35,997 nucleotides of DNA from CAIXQW01 sp046049675. Its GTDB lineage: Bacteria > Bacteroidota > Bacteroidia > Chitinophagales > Chitinophagaceae. Below the pieces are notes generated by a model. That model made no database searches and was not told the DNA's origin. It saw only the letters and a list, made by a program, of their open reading frames with translations. A program made the translations under genes and the position numbers. Below, one piece after another: positions 8,425 to 17,498 of this stretch (positions are counted from its first letter, which is position 1; the number at the start of each line of letters is the position of its first letter). Where the stretch lies: NCBI GenBank assembly GCA_046049675.1, contig JBJORA010000120.1, positions 1 to 35,997 of the forward strand, given 5' to 3'.

Positions 8425-9381
8425 TTATTGTGGTCGCATATTACTTAGCTTGCTAATAATTGGCGTTGCAATATTGGCTAATACTAGCTGCTGTGCCTCA
8501 CTATTTCTAAACTCAAGCCTATGGTGCAACACTGGGTGGTACAAGGCGGCAAGATCGTCTTCTGTGACATAGTTGCGACCTTTGATTAAGGCGTACGAGC
8601 GAAGGCATTGCAGCAAGGCTATGCCAGCACGTGTACTTGCACCTAAACTTATGCCAGCATTATTGCGCGTAGCTTCCAAAAGCTGCACAACTGCTTTTAT
8701 CATTTGCGGATGCACAAATACTTCTTGTACTGTGCTTTGTACATGCATCACATCGTCTATGCTAACCACAGGAGTAGTATTGTTGGAACTTTGCTTAATG
8801 CTATTGTAGTTACTTAAGATATCTTCTTCTGTTGCAGTATCTGCGTAGCCAAGATTAGTTTTGATAAAGAATCTGTCTAGTTGAGCAGCTGGCAAAGGAT
8901 AGGTGCCTTCAGACTCGATTGGATTTTGTGTGGCCACCGTGAAAAATAGTTTTTCTAATTGATAACTAATATCGCCAGCTGTAATTTGCTGTTCTGCCAT
9001 GCACTCTAGCAAGGCGCTCTGTACTTTTGGAGAAGCACGATTGATTTCATCGGCAAGTAGAATATTGCAGAATAAGGGTCCTTTCTTAAATACAAAGTCT
9101 TTTTTATTGTCGTCGTAAATATGCGACCCTAGCAAATCCATTGGCAATAGATCTGGTGTAAATTGTACACGCTTAAAAGCACTTGTACTTGTGCCGCTAC
9201 CTATACTATTAGCTAGTGTTTTCGCCAAGACCGTTTTACCAGTACCGGGATTGTCTTCTAGCAAGATATGGCCACCAGCAAATAAGGCAGTAAGTACAAT
9301 GTCTATTTGTGCTTCTTTGCCACGAATAACGCGCTGAATGTTTTGCTTAAGTGTGCTAATGGTTTGTACTGCTTGGTTCAT
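8425..9381 (-). CDS. MoxR-family AAA+ ATPase
   Basis: A 318-residue protein of typical MoxR length. It has Walker A NPGTGKT (K49, T50), Walker B ILLADEINRA, the MoxR signature ATQNPIESEGTYPLPAAQLDRFF with a sensor-1 Asn, and a C-terminal lid domain (GASTRAGIALLQCLRSYAL). MoxR ATPases act as chaperone-like remodelling factors for partner proteins, here most likely the DUF58 and transglutaminase proteins encoded upstream. It starts 7 bp after the transglutaminase stop and abuts the TPR gene. Confidence 0.93.
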   Translation of the reverse strand: MNQAVQTISTLKQNIQRVIRGKEAQIDIVLTALFAGGHILLEDNPGTGKTVLAKTLANSIGSGTSTSAFKRVQFTPDLLPMDLLGSHIYDDNKKDFVFKKGPLFCNILLADEINRASPKVQSALLECMAEQQITAGDISYQLEKLFFTVATQNPIESEGTYPLPAAQLDRFFIKTNLGYADTATEEDILSNYNSIKQSSNNTTPVVSIDDVMHVQSTVQEVFVHPQMIKAVVQLLEATRNNAGISLGASTRAGIALLQCLRSYALIKGRNYVTEDDLAALYHPVLHHRLEFRNSEAQQLVLANIATPIISKLSNMRPQ

Positions 9382-9388
9382 TGTAATA

Positions 9389-11956
9389 CTATGGCTTTCG
9401 TAAAATTAAGAGTGTTTTTATAAAGTTGATATGGTTATACCAATGTCTGTCTTTGCGCGAAGATTTTTTAAGCTGCTGTATAATTTGCTTGCATTGCACT
9501 TTCCAGTCGAATTTAGGTGCTGTATTGCTGTATTGCAACTGCTGATAAGCGGCTGTTAACGGACTTAGTGCAGAGGCGTATTTATCGTCGATCGTTCGGG
9601 CATACTGCACGTCAGTGATCTCGGTTTTTGGTACAGTGTATTGTCTGCAATAGAACATCACCGCTTTTTTGGCATAATAAGCTTGCTGTTTGTTGCCACT
9701 TGATAGCTGCAAGCGCAGGCGATAGTACCACATCAACAACTTTGGTAGAAGCAAAAGCAAAACAAATAGCAAGGCCAAGATATAGCTGACGATAAAAGGC
9801 AAGCTTTTGTAGATTGACTTTTTTGTTGCTATTGGTTTAGCTGTATGCTTTTGAGTCGCTTTATATTTCCGCACATAAACTTGATCGGCACTTGTACTTT
9901 GAGGTATGGATGCAATGGCAAGCTGTGCGTTGGCAGATGGTAAATTGTCTAAGCGCTTGTCGTAGTAGATAGCGCTCACCGTATCGCCTTTATCGAGATA
10001 TGCCATGCCAATCTGCTTGCTATTATGCGAGAATTTAGCTTTAGCAGTATTAACTTGTACTTCTTGAGAACTTGTCAAGGTTTTGTCTTTTGCCACTAGG
10101 CTAGTTAGTTTGATACTAATGCGCTTGCTACTTGTATCTATAGCACTAATTATGCCATTTAACCCAAGCGATGCTTGTTCAGGACTTGTTGGTGGCGTAC
10201 CATCTGCCTGATTGCCTTCCCGGTTTTCTACGGCATCTACAGTAGTGTCAAAATCTAGCCAGCCATATTCTGGAAAATATACTTCCACCCAAGCATGGGC
10301 TTGATTGGCATAGTACCAGTACCAACCATCATTTTTACCATTACTACGATTTTCGGTAAGCATACCTGCGGCAATACGGCAAGGGATGCCCATATTACGC
10401 AGTAGCATTGCCGTTGCGCCAGCATAATAGGCGCAGTAGCCTTTATGCGTGCTAAATAAAAAGTGATTAAGCCTGCTTGCACTAGGTACGCCAGGTACAC
10501 CGGGGTTCTCAGTATAATCGAACACGCGTCTGCCGAGCGCATCTCTACTCCAAAAGAAATCTTTAACGGCCAGCACTTTGTCTATTGTAGTCGTTTTGCC
10601 TTTGCTTAAACTATCTGCTAGTCTTTTAATAGCTGCGTACTCGCCAGTACTTGGCGTACTTGTATAGTACTTGTAAAAATTACTATCTAGACCTTTGTAA
10701 CTTTTGGCTTTGCGCAATAAGGCGAAACGTTCTTGCTGAAATTGTTCTATCAAAGGATTTTGAATACTGTACACGAGTAAAGCGCTATTAAGCTGACTTA
10801 CCTTGCTTTTAGTTCGATATGCTGTATGGTATGCCTCACGAAACTGTTCGTCAACAGGTATAGTTTGCATAAAGTAACTTGTACTTGGCGCTACAAATAG
10901 GGCAGGTGAAAATTTACGATTAAATATTTTGGTTTCTACAGTTTGTCTTGGCGAAGTAAAACTTGCATTGGTCAGGATTTTAGTGCTATCGCTAATAATT
11001 TCAAGCATACCAAGAGCGCTTGGATTAGGCTCAAACTCATCTTTACGTAGCATGGCCGTGTCGCGCTCAAAGGTTTGTGTAAAACTGTCGTATTTAGTAT
11101 AGTGATAAGCCGTAAGATAGAGTGGGCATGCCAGTTCTGTACCCGGATAATTATAGTCGATATGAGCTACCAGAACTAAAGCAGTGTCTGATTTGCGTGC
11201 ACCACTTAAGCCCATTGTCTCCTTAAAATCTAAATTGCCATTATTATCTGTTTTGGTAAAATTACCTTCGTCGTTTTGGCTACTTGTTTTTTTGTTGTCG
11301 AAGCCAGAGCGTAATTGGTCTTGCAATAAGTAAACCGTACTAAAACTAATTGTGGCGCAAAACAAGCTAAACAAAATAGCCCGACTAGTAAACAGTATCC
11401 AATGCTTTGCTTTAGTGCCATTGCTATGATGCAAAGCTTGTGAGGTATAAATGATATAAGCTGCATACACAGCCACTAAGGCGAGTATCATCGCAAAATC
11501 GCTGTATTGCAAAGTAGTGGAACGTGCTACAACAAAGGCCATAGCTACAAAGAGCAGCGAGGCTACAAGTACCGCTGCAAAACGCTTACGCAAAAGTGCC
11601 CAGCCAACAAGCCACGCTACAGCAAACGCAATTGCAAATATTCTGAATTGAACTGAAATAAAGAATGCATCAAACTCGCCACTGCCGCTACCACTTAATA
11701 CTTTGCCAATCGCAATGAGTAATAAAATTAGTAAGGCATAGGTTGTACTAAACCTAAAGCGGTAAGCATAGAAAATGGTGGCACTTACGATACCAGCTGC
11801 GAAGTATAGTGTTTGTTGAACATACTGGTCGCGAAGAATACTATAGTATAAATTAAGTTGAAAGAACAAAAAATACATAAACACAATAGTAGGCGCAACA
11901 ATAAACAGCAAGTGTGCTATTGTTTTACTTATACCATATGTGCGTAGTGCCTGCAT
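9389..11956 (-). CDS. TgpA-like membrane protein with periplasmic transglutaminase domain
   Basis: An 855-residue protein. Residues 10-215 contain about six or seven hydrophobic membrane segments. An extracytoplasmic region follows, containing a transglutaminase-like core: GYCAYYAGATAMLLRNMGIPCR (Cys508), AHAWVEVYFPEYGW (His554) and DFDTT (Asp570), a complete catalytic triad. A further membrane helix (FIVSYILALLFVLLLLLPKLL, about residues 727-748) precedes a cytoplasmic tail like the DUF4129 tail of TgpA proteins. Its start codon shares one base with the DUF58 stop (TAATG), which implies coupled translation. TgpA-type proteins are linked to envelope integrity; the substrate here is unknown. 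Confidence 0.88.
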   Translation of the reverse strand: MQALRTYGISKTIAHLLFIVAPTIVFMYFLFFQLNLYYSILRDQYVQQTLYFAAGIVSATIFYAYRFRFSTTYALLILLLIAIGKVLSGSGSGEFDAFFISVQFRIFAIAFAVAWLVGWALLRKRFAAVLVASLLFVAMAFVVARSTTLQYSDFAMILALVAVYAAYIIYTSQALHHSNGTKAKHWILFTSRAILFSLFCATISFSTVYLLQDQLRSGFDNKKTSSQNDEGNFTKTDNNGNLDFKETMGLSGARKSDTALVLVAHIDYNYPGTELACPLYLTAYHYTKYDSFTQTFERDTAMLRKDEFEPNPSALGMLEIISDSTKILTNASFTSPRQTVETKIFNRKFSPALFVAPSTSYFMQTIPVDEQFREAYHTAYRTKSKVSQLNSALLVYSIQNPLIEQFQQERFALLRKAKSYKGLDSNFYKYYTSTPSTGEYAAIKRLADSLSKGKTTTIDKVLAVKDFFWSRDALGRRVFDYTENPGVPGVPSASRLNHFLFSTHKGYCAYYAGATAMLLRNMGIPCRIAAGMLTENRSNGKNDGWYWYYANQAHAWVEVYFPEYGWLDFDTTVDAVENREGNQADGTPPTSPEQASLGLNGIISAIDTSSKRISIKLTSLVAKDKTLTSSQEVQVNTAKAKFSHNSKQIGMAYLDKGDTVSAIYYDKRLDNLPSANAQLAIASIPQSTSADQVYVRKYKATQKHTAKPIATKKSIYKSLPFIVSYILALLFVLLLLLPKLLMWYYRLRLQLSSGNKQQAYYAKKAVMFYCRQYTVPKTEITDVQYARTIDDKYASALSPLTAAYQQLQYSNTAPKFDWKVQCKQIIQQLKKSSRKDRHWYNHINFIKTLLILRKP

Positions 11957-13392
11957 TAAATTTTATGAATTGTCTTGTTGCTTTGCTCTAATATTTTTAG
12001 TAGTTCTTTTTCGTTGTTTTGAATTTTTCTGCTCAAAGAGTGGGCACTCCAAGTATTACTTAGTTGCTTGATATAGTCTTCACTTGGAATTAAAAAAATT
12101 TTCTCTATCAAGGTCTTTACTGGGCTAGTTCTAATGACTGATGCTAAATCTACGTAAACAATTTCTGTGTCTTTGGTGCACGTACTCAAGTACTGCTGCG
12201 CATCCTCAGGATTGCTAAGCGAGTGAATACATATCAAGCATTTCTTACGGGTACTTGCAAAAAACTGCAGCGGCATCTTACTATGCCATTCGCTATCAAC
12301 AATTGTGCTTGTTGTGTGCGCATCTGCTTGTGTAGGCTTGCTATGCTGTTGGTCGCTGTGTAGTACTAGTTTAGTGTCATTGCCTTGAAAGCCCTTAATG
12401 AGGCCATAAATAGCACTCTTGTATTTAGTAAGTAATACCTGAAGCAGTTCATCTTGCAGGCTGAGGCTAATAGTAGTATAAAAACTAGGGTAGAAGCGCA
12501 ACTCATCAGCAAATGGATTGAAAATTTCTGGCGTACGCACTTGTAGGTCTTTGTTCCGCGCAAAAATTCGCCATACGATTCTTCGTGTATCATCACCAGT
12601 GTCAAATTTCTTAAAGCGAAGAAAGTCACCATCAATGCGACGTTGCTGTGGCACGCGCTGTATTGCTTCGCTACTTGTATTGGGCTGTAGATTAATATGT
12701 TCTGTTTTGCTAGGTGGCAGGTGCAATAAAGTATTTTGCGCAGGCACTTTTTTATGTAAACAAAAGAAACCAAAAGCGTCTCTAAAAAGAAACAAGGCAA
12801 ATTCTACATGATAGGTTTTGCTAATTGGCATATTGAATTGCACTTCGCTATTGATGGCTCTTCGCCACCATGCAAGCTTGTTACTACTGCTTAAATTAAA
12901 GATTGGACTATACTCTTTATTGTTAAAATGCAGTGCGGCTTGTACAACACCCATAAGTGGCATCGTTATTTTTTGTACTAACACATGCAAGGCTGTTCGA
13001 TGCAAATTGTCAGTGCTATGTTCAATGAAAGACAGTTGCACATTACTTTGCTTATTATTAAACAACAACCAACTTAGCAACACTGAAATTAGCATCACGA
13101 TAGTAATGGCAGCAAATACACGAGAAGCAATAAGCCACATTAAATTAAACACGTTTGCATAAGCGATACCATCGGTAGAGGCACTTTGCTGTAGTTTTCC
13201 AAGAAAAATTTGTAGGACAACTAATGCAATAAGTACCACAAAAAAATTAAGCCTTAATGGACTGTAAAGCTGTATTTTTTTCTGAAAGTTAGTGATGGAC
13301 GACAATGCTACTGTCTCTTTGGTTGTTGCTGCGTAAATGTACAGCGACTTTCCCAAAATTACTGTGAAATTTTGCCGCGTGAAGCATGCCAA
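11956..13392 (-). CDS. DUF58 domain membrane protein
   Basis: The protein has two N-terminal membrane segments (NFFVVLIALVVLQIFL and FAAITIVMLISVLLSWLLF). The DUF58 signature is GDDTRRIVWRIFARNKDLQVR (about residues 266-286), followed by a vWA-like C-terminal half. The family commonly partners MoxR and membrane transglutaminases. No ATG exists upstream of the first membrane segment. The longest frame begins at a TTG (13392) and a second TTG at 13305 (LSSITNFQKK) is at least as plausible, so the N-terminus is uncertain by 29 residues. The stop overlaps the transglutaminase start by one base. Confidence 0.82.
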   Translation of the reverse strand: MACFTRQNFTVILGKSLYIYAATTKETVALSSITNFQKKIQLYSPLRLNFFVVLIALVVLQIFLGKLQQSASTDGIAYANVFNLMWLIASRVFAAITIVMLISVLLSWLLFNNKQSNVQLSFIEHSTDNLHRTALHVLVQKITMPLMGVVQAALHFNNKEYSPIFNLSSSNKLAWWRRAINSEVQFNMPISKTYHVEFALFLFRDAFGFFCLHKKVPAQNTLLHLPPSKTEHINLQPNTSSEAIQRVPQQRRIDGDFLRFKKFDTGDDTRRIVWRIFARNKDLQVRTPEIFNPFADELRFYPSFYTTISLSLQDELLQVLLTKYKSAIYGLIKGFQGNDTKLVLHSDQQHSKPTQADAHTTSTIVDSEWHSKMPLQFFASTRKKCLICIHSLSNPEDAQQYLSTCTKDTEIVYVDLASVIRTSPVKTLIEKIFLIPSEDYIKQLSNTWSAHSLSRKIQNNEKELLKILEQSNKTIHKI

Positions 13393-13410
13393 ACAACTGA
13401 CTGCAGGCTT

Positions 13411-14772
13411 CTACTTAAGCTTGTCTAAAACTTTCCACAACGCTTGTTGCATTTGCTTATCATCGCAATTATAGTTGTTGGCAATAATTGCGAAACTATA
13501 GGCATTGCCGTCGCTGCCAGTAATATAGCCTGCATAGGCACGTACACGATGGATGCTGCCGCTTTTCATGTTGATATCATTGATGATTGGTAGACCAGCA
13601 TAGAAGCCGTTAAAATAGGATTGCTTGCGAGCATAGTGCAATAAGCTGCTCAAGGCGTTGGCACTAACACGATTTTGAGGGCTTAATCCGCAGCCGTCGA
13701 ATAGATGTAAACTATTTGCGTCTACTTTCGCTTTTTCACATAATTTAGCAATTGCAGCATTGCCGCTTTCTATACTATAGATGCCATTGTATTTATAGCC
13801 AACTGTTCGAATCAATGCCTCGCCATATAGGTTAATACTTTTACGCAAGAACCAATACGTAATACTATCTAAAGTTGGACTTTTATGTATGTAAACGGGA
13901 GTGCCAGCAGCTGAAACTTTGTAGCCAACTGACTTGCTTTTTTTGAAATTGAGGCTATTTTGCATGTCAGCATTTAAATACGTTGCACCGGGAATACTAA
14001 CACCAATATTATAGTTTGGATTTTCCAAACCTACGGCGCCATTCATTAAGTAATTGGTTTTTAAACTTGTTGAATTTTGTAAAAATGTGCAGGTCTTATC
14101 GCTATTACCTTTTGCAGTGACGACCATATTAGTAAAACTCACATGCTTATCAAGGAAGCCAGGCATACACCTGCCGATTGTTGTCGCAGCATCCACTTTT
14201 GCTCCTGGCTTTAGCGCAACATCAAATTGATTTTCTCGCCACATGACTGGCTCACTAGCCGCACCGTAGTAATTGCCAATATCTTCCCAAATCCAGGCTT
14301 TATTAACACCTGTATAGTCTAGTGGCAGATTATTTGTACAAATACTACCAATCCTAAACTTTTGTTGAGCGCTGGCATCAATTACCTTTTCTAAAATTTT
14401 ATTTGGATCGGTGTTTGCAAAACGCCAGCTGCCGAGCGTAGGATCGTAGCTACCAATTACCACCAAACTGCTGTCTGTTTTATTGGCGTAGAAGCTTGTG
14501 GTATATTCAAAATCTTTTCCCAAGTATTCGTAAGCAGCGAGCGCAGTAATAATTTTTTGTGTGCTTGCGGCTGGCAAAGACAATTCGCCATGCGAATCAA
14601 ATACAATTGCGCCGGTATTGGCATCGCGTAGACTAAAGCTTACGATGCCATGGCTCATAAATTCACTTTCCTGCAATTGTTGCAAGGCTTCTGCGCAAGC
14701 ATCTATACTCCGTTGTGCGCAAATACTGCTGCACAATAAGCTGAGTGCCGCAGCTAAAAATATTGTCCTCAT
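13411..14772 (-). CDS. dacB: D-alanyl-D-alanine carboxypeptidase/endopeptidase (PBP4, peptidase S13)
   Basis: A 453-residue protein with a signal peptide (MRTIFLAAALSLLCSSICAQ). Penicillin-binding motifs appear in order: SxxK as S70-TQ-K73 (PAASTQKII), an SxN-type motif in FDGCGLSPQNRVS, and KSG in NMKSGSIHRVRAYAGYI. That order and the large insert between the first two motifs are those of the S13/PBP4 class. The enzyme trims or cleaves D-Ala peptides of peptidoglycan in the periplasm. The ATG overlaps the stop of the upstream YdeI-like gene by 4 bp, and the DUF58 frame begins 18 bp after its stop, placing it in the six-gene operon. The usual DGSGLS is here DGCGLS. Confidence 0.9.
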   Translation of the reverse strand: MRTIFLAAALSLLCSSICAQRSIDACAEALQQLQESEFMSHGIVSFSLRDANTGAIVFDSHGELSLPAASTQKIITALAAYEYLGKDFEYTTSFYANKTDSSLVVIGSYDPTLGSWRFANTDPNKILEKVIDASAQQKFRIGSICTNNLPLDYTGVNKAWIWEDIGNYYGAASEPVMWRENQFDVALKPGAKVDAATTIGRCMPGFLDKHVSFTNMVVTAKGNSDKTCTFLQNSTSLKTNYLMNGAVGLENPNYNIGVSIPGATYLNADMQNSLNFKKSKSVGYKVSAAGTPVYIHKSPTLDSITYWFLRKSINLYGEALIRTVGYKYNGIYSIESGNAAIAKLCEKAKVDANSLHLFDGCGLSPQNRVSANALSSLLHYARKQSYFNGFYAGLPIINDINMKSGSIHRVRAYAGYITGSDGNAYSFAIIANNYNCDDKQMQQALWKVLDKLK

Positions 14773-15386
14773 TTTTTCTTTTTATACTTATGATGCCTGT
14801 CTAAGCCATCTGCAATCATCGTAACTGCTTGTGCTATGCGACGCTCGCGGGTTTCTGCGCGCTTTGCATCTTCTATCCATTCAACGTATTCTTTTTTGTG
14901 ACTGTAGGCAAATGCCTCAAAGGTTTGCCATGCTGCTTTATTTGCCTTGAGTGCTTTTGTAAGATCGGCCGGGGCTTCTATTGTGCGAGACTTGTCACTA
15001 GGCTTTTTTGTAGTTTTACCCAAGCTTTGTTCGTTAAGCATGATAGCGTACTGCATCATCTTTTTGAATTGGGCTTTCTTTGGCAACTGCTTTATACTTG
15101 TCAGTTTTCCAAATTGATACATCGCTTCATCGCCATTTGCAGTGAGTTCTGGAAATTGTGCCATCATGGCCTTATTTTTCCAAAAACCAAAAACACAATG
15201 TTGCTTAAATGCAGCCATGCCGCACACTATGCCTTTGTAACCAAAGCTAATGCTGCCCCACTTAATACTTTCTTCTATCATAGGCGCATACTCATGCACG
15301 CGTTCACGAAGATATTGTAGAATAGGTTGTGCAAACTCTGCGCTTTTGTCAATATACTTTGTTACGTCTGGATGATATTGCGACAT
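14769..15386 (-). CDS. YdeI/OmpD-associated family protein (DUF1801 plus YdeI-like C-terminus)
   Basis: A 205-residue protein. The N-terminal half matches the DUF1801 fold (MIEESIKWGSISFGYKG, GMAAFKQHCVFGFWK, TSIKQLPKKAQFKKMM). The C-terminal part has the YdeI-like helical region: PADLTKALKANKAAWQTFEAF, SHKKEYVEWIEDAKRAETRERRI. There is no signal peptide, so it is cytoplasmic. The molecular function is not established for this family. It is the first gene of the minus-strand operon, 16 bp downstream of a consensus -7 element, and overlaps dacB by 4 bp. Confidence 0.85.
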   Translation of the reverse strand: MSQYHPDVTKYIDKSAEFAQPILQYLRERVHEYAPMIEESIKWGSISFGYKGIVCGMAAFKQHCVFGFWKNKAMMAQFPELTANGDEAMYQFGKLTSIKQLPKKAQFKKMMQYAIMLNEQSLGKTTKKPSDKSRTIEAPADLTKALKANKAAWQTFEAFAYSHKKEYVEWIEDAKRAETRERRIAQAVTMIADGLDRHHKYKKKK

Positions 15387-15402
15387 TGTACTCTATTGCC
15401 AA

Positions 15403-15410
15403 CAAAGATA
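15403..15410 (-). promoter_or_regulatory. Promoter -7 element of the six-gene minus-strand operon (TATCTTTG)
   Basis: On the minus strand TATCTTTG is an exact TAnnTTTG match, 16 bp before the ATG at 15386. A TTTA about 22 bp upstream on that strand is a possible -33 element. It should drive the operon running to 6370. A plus-strand -7 element lies only 33 bp away, so the 75-bp gap is a divergent promoter. Confidence 0.6.
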
Positions 15411-15443
15411 AGTACTGGATAGCGTGCAATAATAAAAATACCA

Positions 15444-15451
15444 TATTTTTG
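15444..15451 (+). promoter_or_regulatory. Promoter -7 element of the TPR/Mo-cofactor operon (TATTTTTG)
   Basis: TATTTTTG is an exact TAnnTTTG match, 10 bp before the ATG at 15462. The downstream AAGCTAATAC resembles the sequence after the -7 element at 3577. No convincing -33 element is seen. Confidence 0.5.
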
Positions 15452-15461
15452 AAGCTAATAC

Positions 15462-17495
15462 ATGGCTAAGAATAAGCAGCAACAAATTGCTAAACAAGTT
15501 GCGCCTGTGAAGCAAGCAGAAAAAGTAGCAGTAGAAGTTTCAACGCAAAATACGATACCTGCATGGCTAAAGTTTGCACCAATCATTGTACTGATTGTAA
15601 CGGCACTAGCTCATTTTGTTGGTCTAGGAAATGGCTGGGTAACCTTGGATGATGAGCTCTATCTGATTAACAATCAAAGTATACGCACTTTATCGGCTGA
15701 GAGCATTGCTGAGATGTTTAAATTGAGCAGTTCATATGGAGGCAACTATCATCCACTCGTAGAATTGAGCAATGCTATTGAATTTAGTTTATTTGGCGAC
15801 GATTGGCAGAAGTATCATATCCTTAATTGGCTGCTACATATTGCAAATACATATTTGGTTTTCGTTTTTATAAAATTGCTTGGCAAAGGCAATATTGCTG
15901 TGGCTTCTGCTGTTGCTTTACTTTTCGGCATTCATCCGATGCACGTGGAAAGTGTGGCTTGGCTTAGTGAGCGTAAAGATGTTTTGTATAGCTTCTTTTA
16001 TCTGCTGGCACTGATTAGCTATTTGCGCTATAAAGCTAATGGCAAGATGTTGTTTTTTGTTTTAACTGCTGTGGCATTTGTGCTAAGTTGCTTGAGTAAA
16101 AGTATGGCAGTAACCTTACCAGTTGTGCTCATGGGAATTGACTATTACTACGATGAGAAGTTTGAACTAAAAAGCTCCTTGAAGCATCTTGTATTTTTTG
16201 CGATCAGCTTAGTATTTGGTTTATTGGCATTAAAGACACAAAGCGATCAAAATTATATTGGCGCTTACAACTTTAATATTTTACAGAAGATACTCATCAG
16301 TTGCTATGCTTTTGTTTACTACATCATCAAAATGTTTGCACCTATTAATCAGTGCGTATTGGTTCCATTTGAACGAGAAGGGCTAAGTACAATGTACTAC
16401 CTTGCGCCACTAGCAGTAGCGGGTATAGCATTTTTGCTCTATAAGGCCAAAGGATTAACTGCAAAAGTGTTACGTTTTGGATTTTGGTTTTACCTAGGCA
16501 GTATTTTTATTGTACTGCAATTTGTAAGCGTTGGTGCAGCTGTGGTTTGCGAACGCTATACTTATATGCCTTATATCGGTTTGTTCTTTGCACTATGCAT
16601 GTGGTGTTACAATGCAATCTGCGATTCTAAACATCTGCTACATGGTTTGCGTAAACTGTTTTTACCCTTGATGTGTATTATTGCTATTGCCTGTGCAGCT
16701 GCTACACATATGCGCACACAAGTTTGGAAAGATGGCACTACCTTATGGAAAGACGGCACGAGTAAGCAGCCGCAAAGTGATTACAGTTGGTTTGGTTTAG
16801 GCAATTCTTTGAAGAACGATTATAGCAGAATGTTAGCAGAACGTTATCCTAATGGCGTGCCGAATCCTGTGCCAGCAGATGTTGCAGAGCAGCAGAAAGA
16901 AATTATTGCTGCCTACAATACCTGTTTAAGCATTAATAATACGATGCCCAATTATTTGATTAATTCAAGCGTTGCGAAGAGCGAATTTGGCGACAAGAAA
17001 GGCGCCTTGGCTGAGTTAGATAAGGCGTATAGTGTAAAGCCACAAGATGATCAAGTATTGTTTAACCGTGGTGGTGTTCGCAGAGACCTTGGCGATTTGA
17101 ACGGTTCTATACAAGACTACACAGCGCTTGTTAATTTGAAACCTCAATATGCTAATGCCTACTTTCAGAGAGCTATTAGCTATAAAACGCTTAATCAGTT
17201 TGATGCAGCGATTGCGGACTATCAAAAAGTAATTGCAATAGATCCGAAGTTTAATAATGTTTACACCAATCTAGGTAATGTTTATTTTGCAATGCAAGAT
17301 ATGTCAACTGCTATTCAATACTACAATAAAGAACTAGCCATTTCTCCTAAGGATGCAAATTCGCTGCGCAATAGAGGCGTTGCAAATTTTGCTATGGGTA
17401 AAAAGCAGGAGGCTTGTGCTGATTTGCAGGCCGCTGCTAGTCTTGGACATGGTGGTGCTGCAGAAGATATCAAACACCTGTGTGTTGGACAATAA
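15462..17495 (+). CDS. TMTC-like membrane protein with C-terminal TPR repeats
   Basis: A 677-residue protein. A Lys/Gln-rich cytoplasmic start is followed by about ten membrane helices (residues about 35-420). It shows the signatures of PMT/TMTC-like glycosyltransferase-fold proteins: TLDDELYL (Asp63/Asp64) in the first loop, NYHPLVELSNAIEFSLFG, and FGIHPMHVESVAWLSERKDVL (residues 155-175). Four or five TPR units occupy about 480-670 (AYFQRAISYKTLNQFDAAIADYQ, VYTNLGNVYFAMQDMSTAIQYYN). Members are predicted to transfer sugars from lipid-linked donors to proteins; activity here is inferred only. The next gene starts 3 bp after the stop. Confidence 0.85.
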   Translation: MAKNKQQQIAKQVAPVKQAEKVAVEVSTQNTIPAWLKFAPIIVLIVTALAHFVGLGNGWVTLDDELYLINNQSIRTLSAESIAEMFKLSSSYGGNYHPLVELSNAIEFSLFGDDWQKYHILNWLLHIANTYLVFVFIKLLGKGNIAVASAVALLFGIHPMHVESVAWLSERKDVLYSFFYLLALISYLRYKANGKMLFFVLTAVAFVLSCLSKSMAVTLPVVLMGIDYYYDEKFELKSSLKHLVFFAISLVFGLLALKTQSDQNYIGAYNFNILQKILISCYAFVYYIIKMFAPINQCVLVPFEREGLSTMYYLAPLAVAGIAFLLYKAKGLTAKVLRFGFWFYLGSIFIVLQFVSVGAAVVCERYTYMPYIGLFFALCMWCYNAICDSKHLLHGLRKLFLPLMCIIAIACAAATHMRTQVWKDGTTLWKDGTSKQPQSDYSWFGLGNSLKNDYSRMLAERYPNGVPNPVPADVAEQQKEIIAAYNTCLSINNTMPNYLINSSVAKSEFGDKKGALAELDKAYSVKPQDDQVLFNRGGVRRDLGDLNGSIQDYTALVNLKPQYANAYFQRAISYKTLNQFDAAIADYQKVIAIDPKFNNVYTNLGNVYFAMQDMSTAIQYYNKELAISPKDANSLRNRGVANFAMGKKQEACADLQAAASLGHGGAAEDIKHLCVGQ

Positions 17496-17498
17496 GCT

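Noticed and set aside
12366..12800. 144-codon frame inside the DUF58 gene
   Set aside because: It overlaps the DUF58 signature motif on the same strand in another frame and has no family features.
14829..15320. 163-codon plus-strand frame opposite the YdeI-like gene
   Set aside because: It is Cys/Phe-rich antisense sequence over a gene with clear family motifs.
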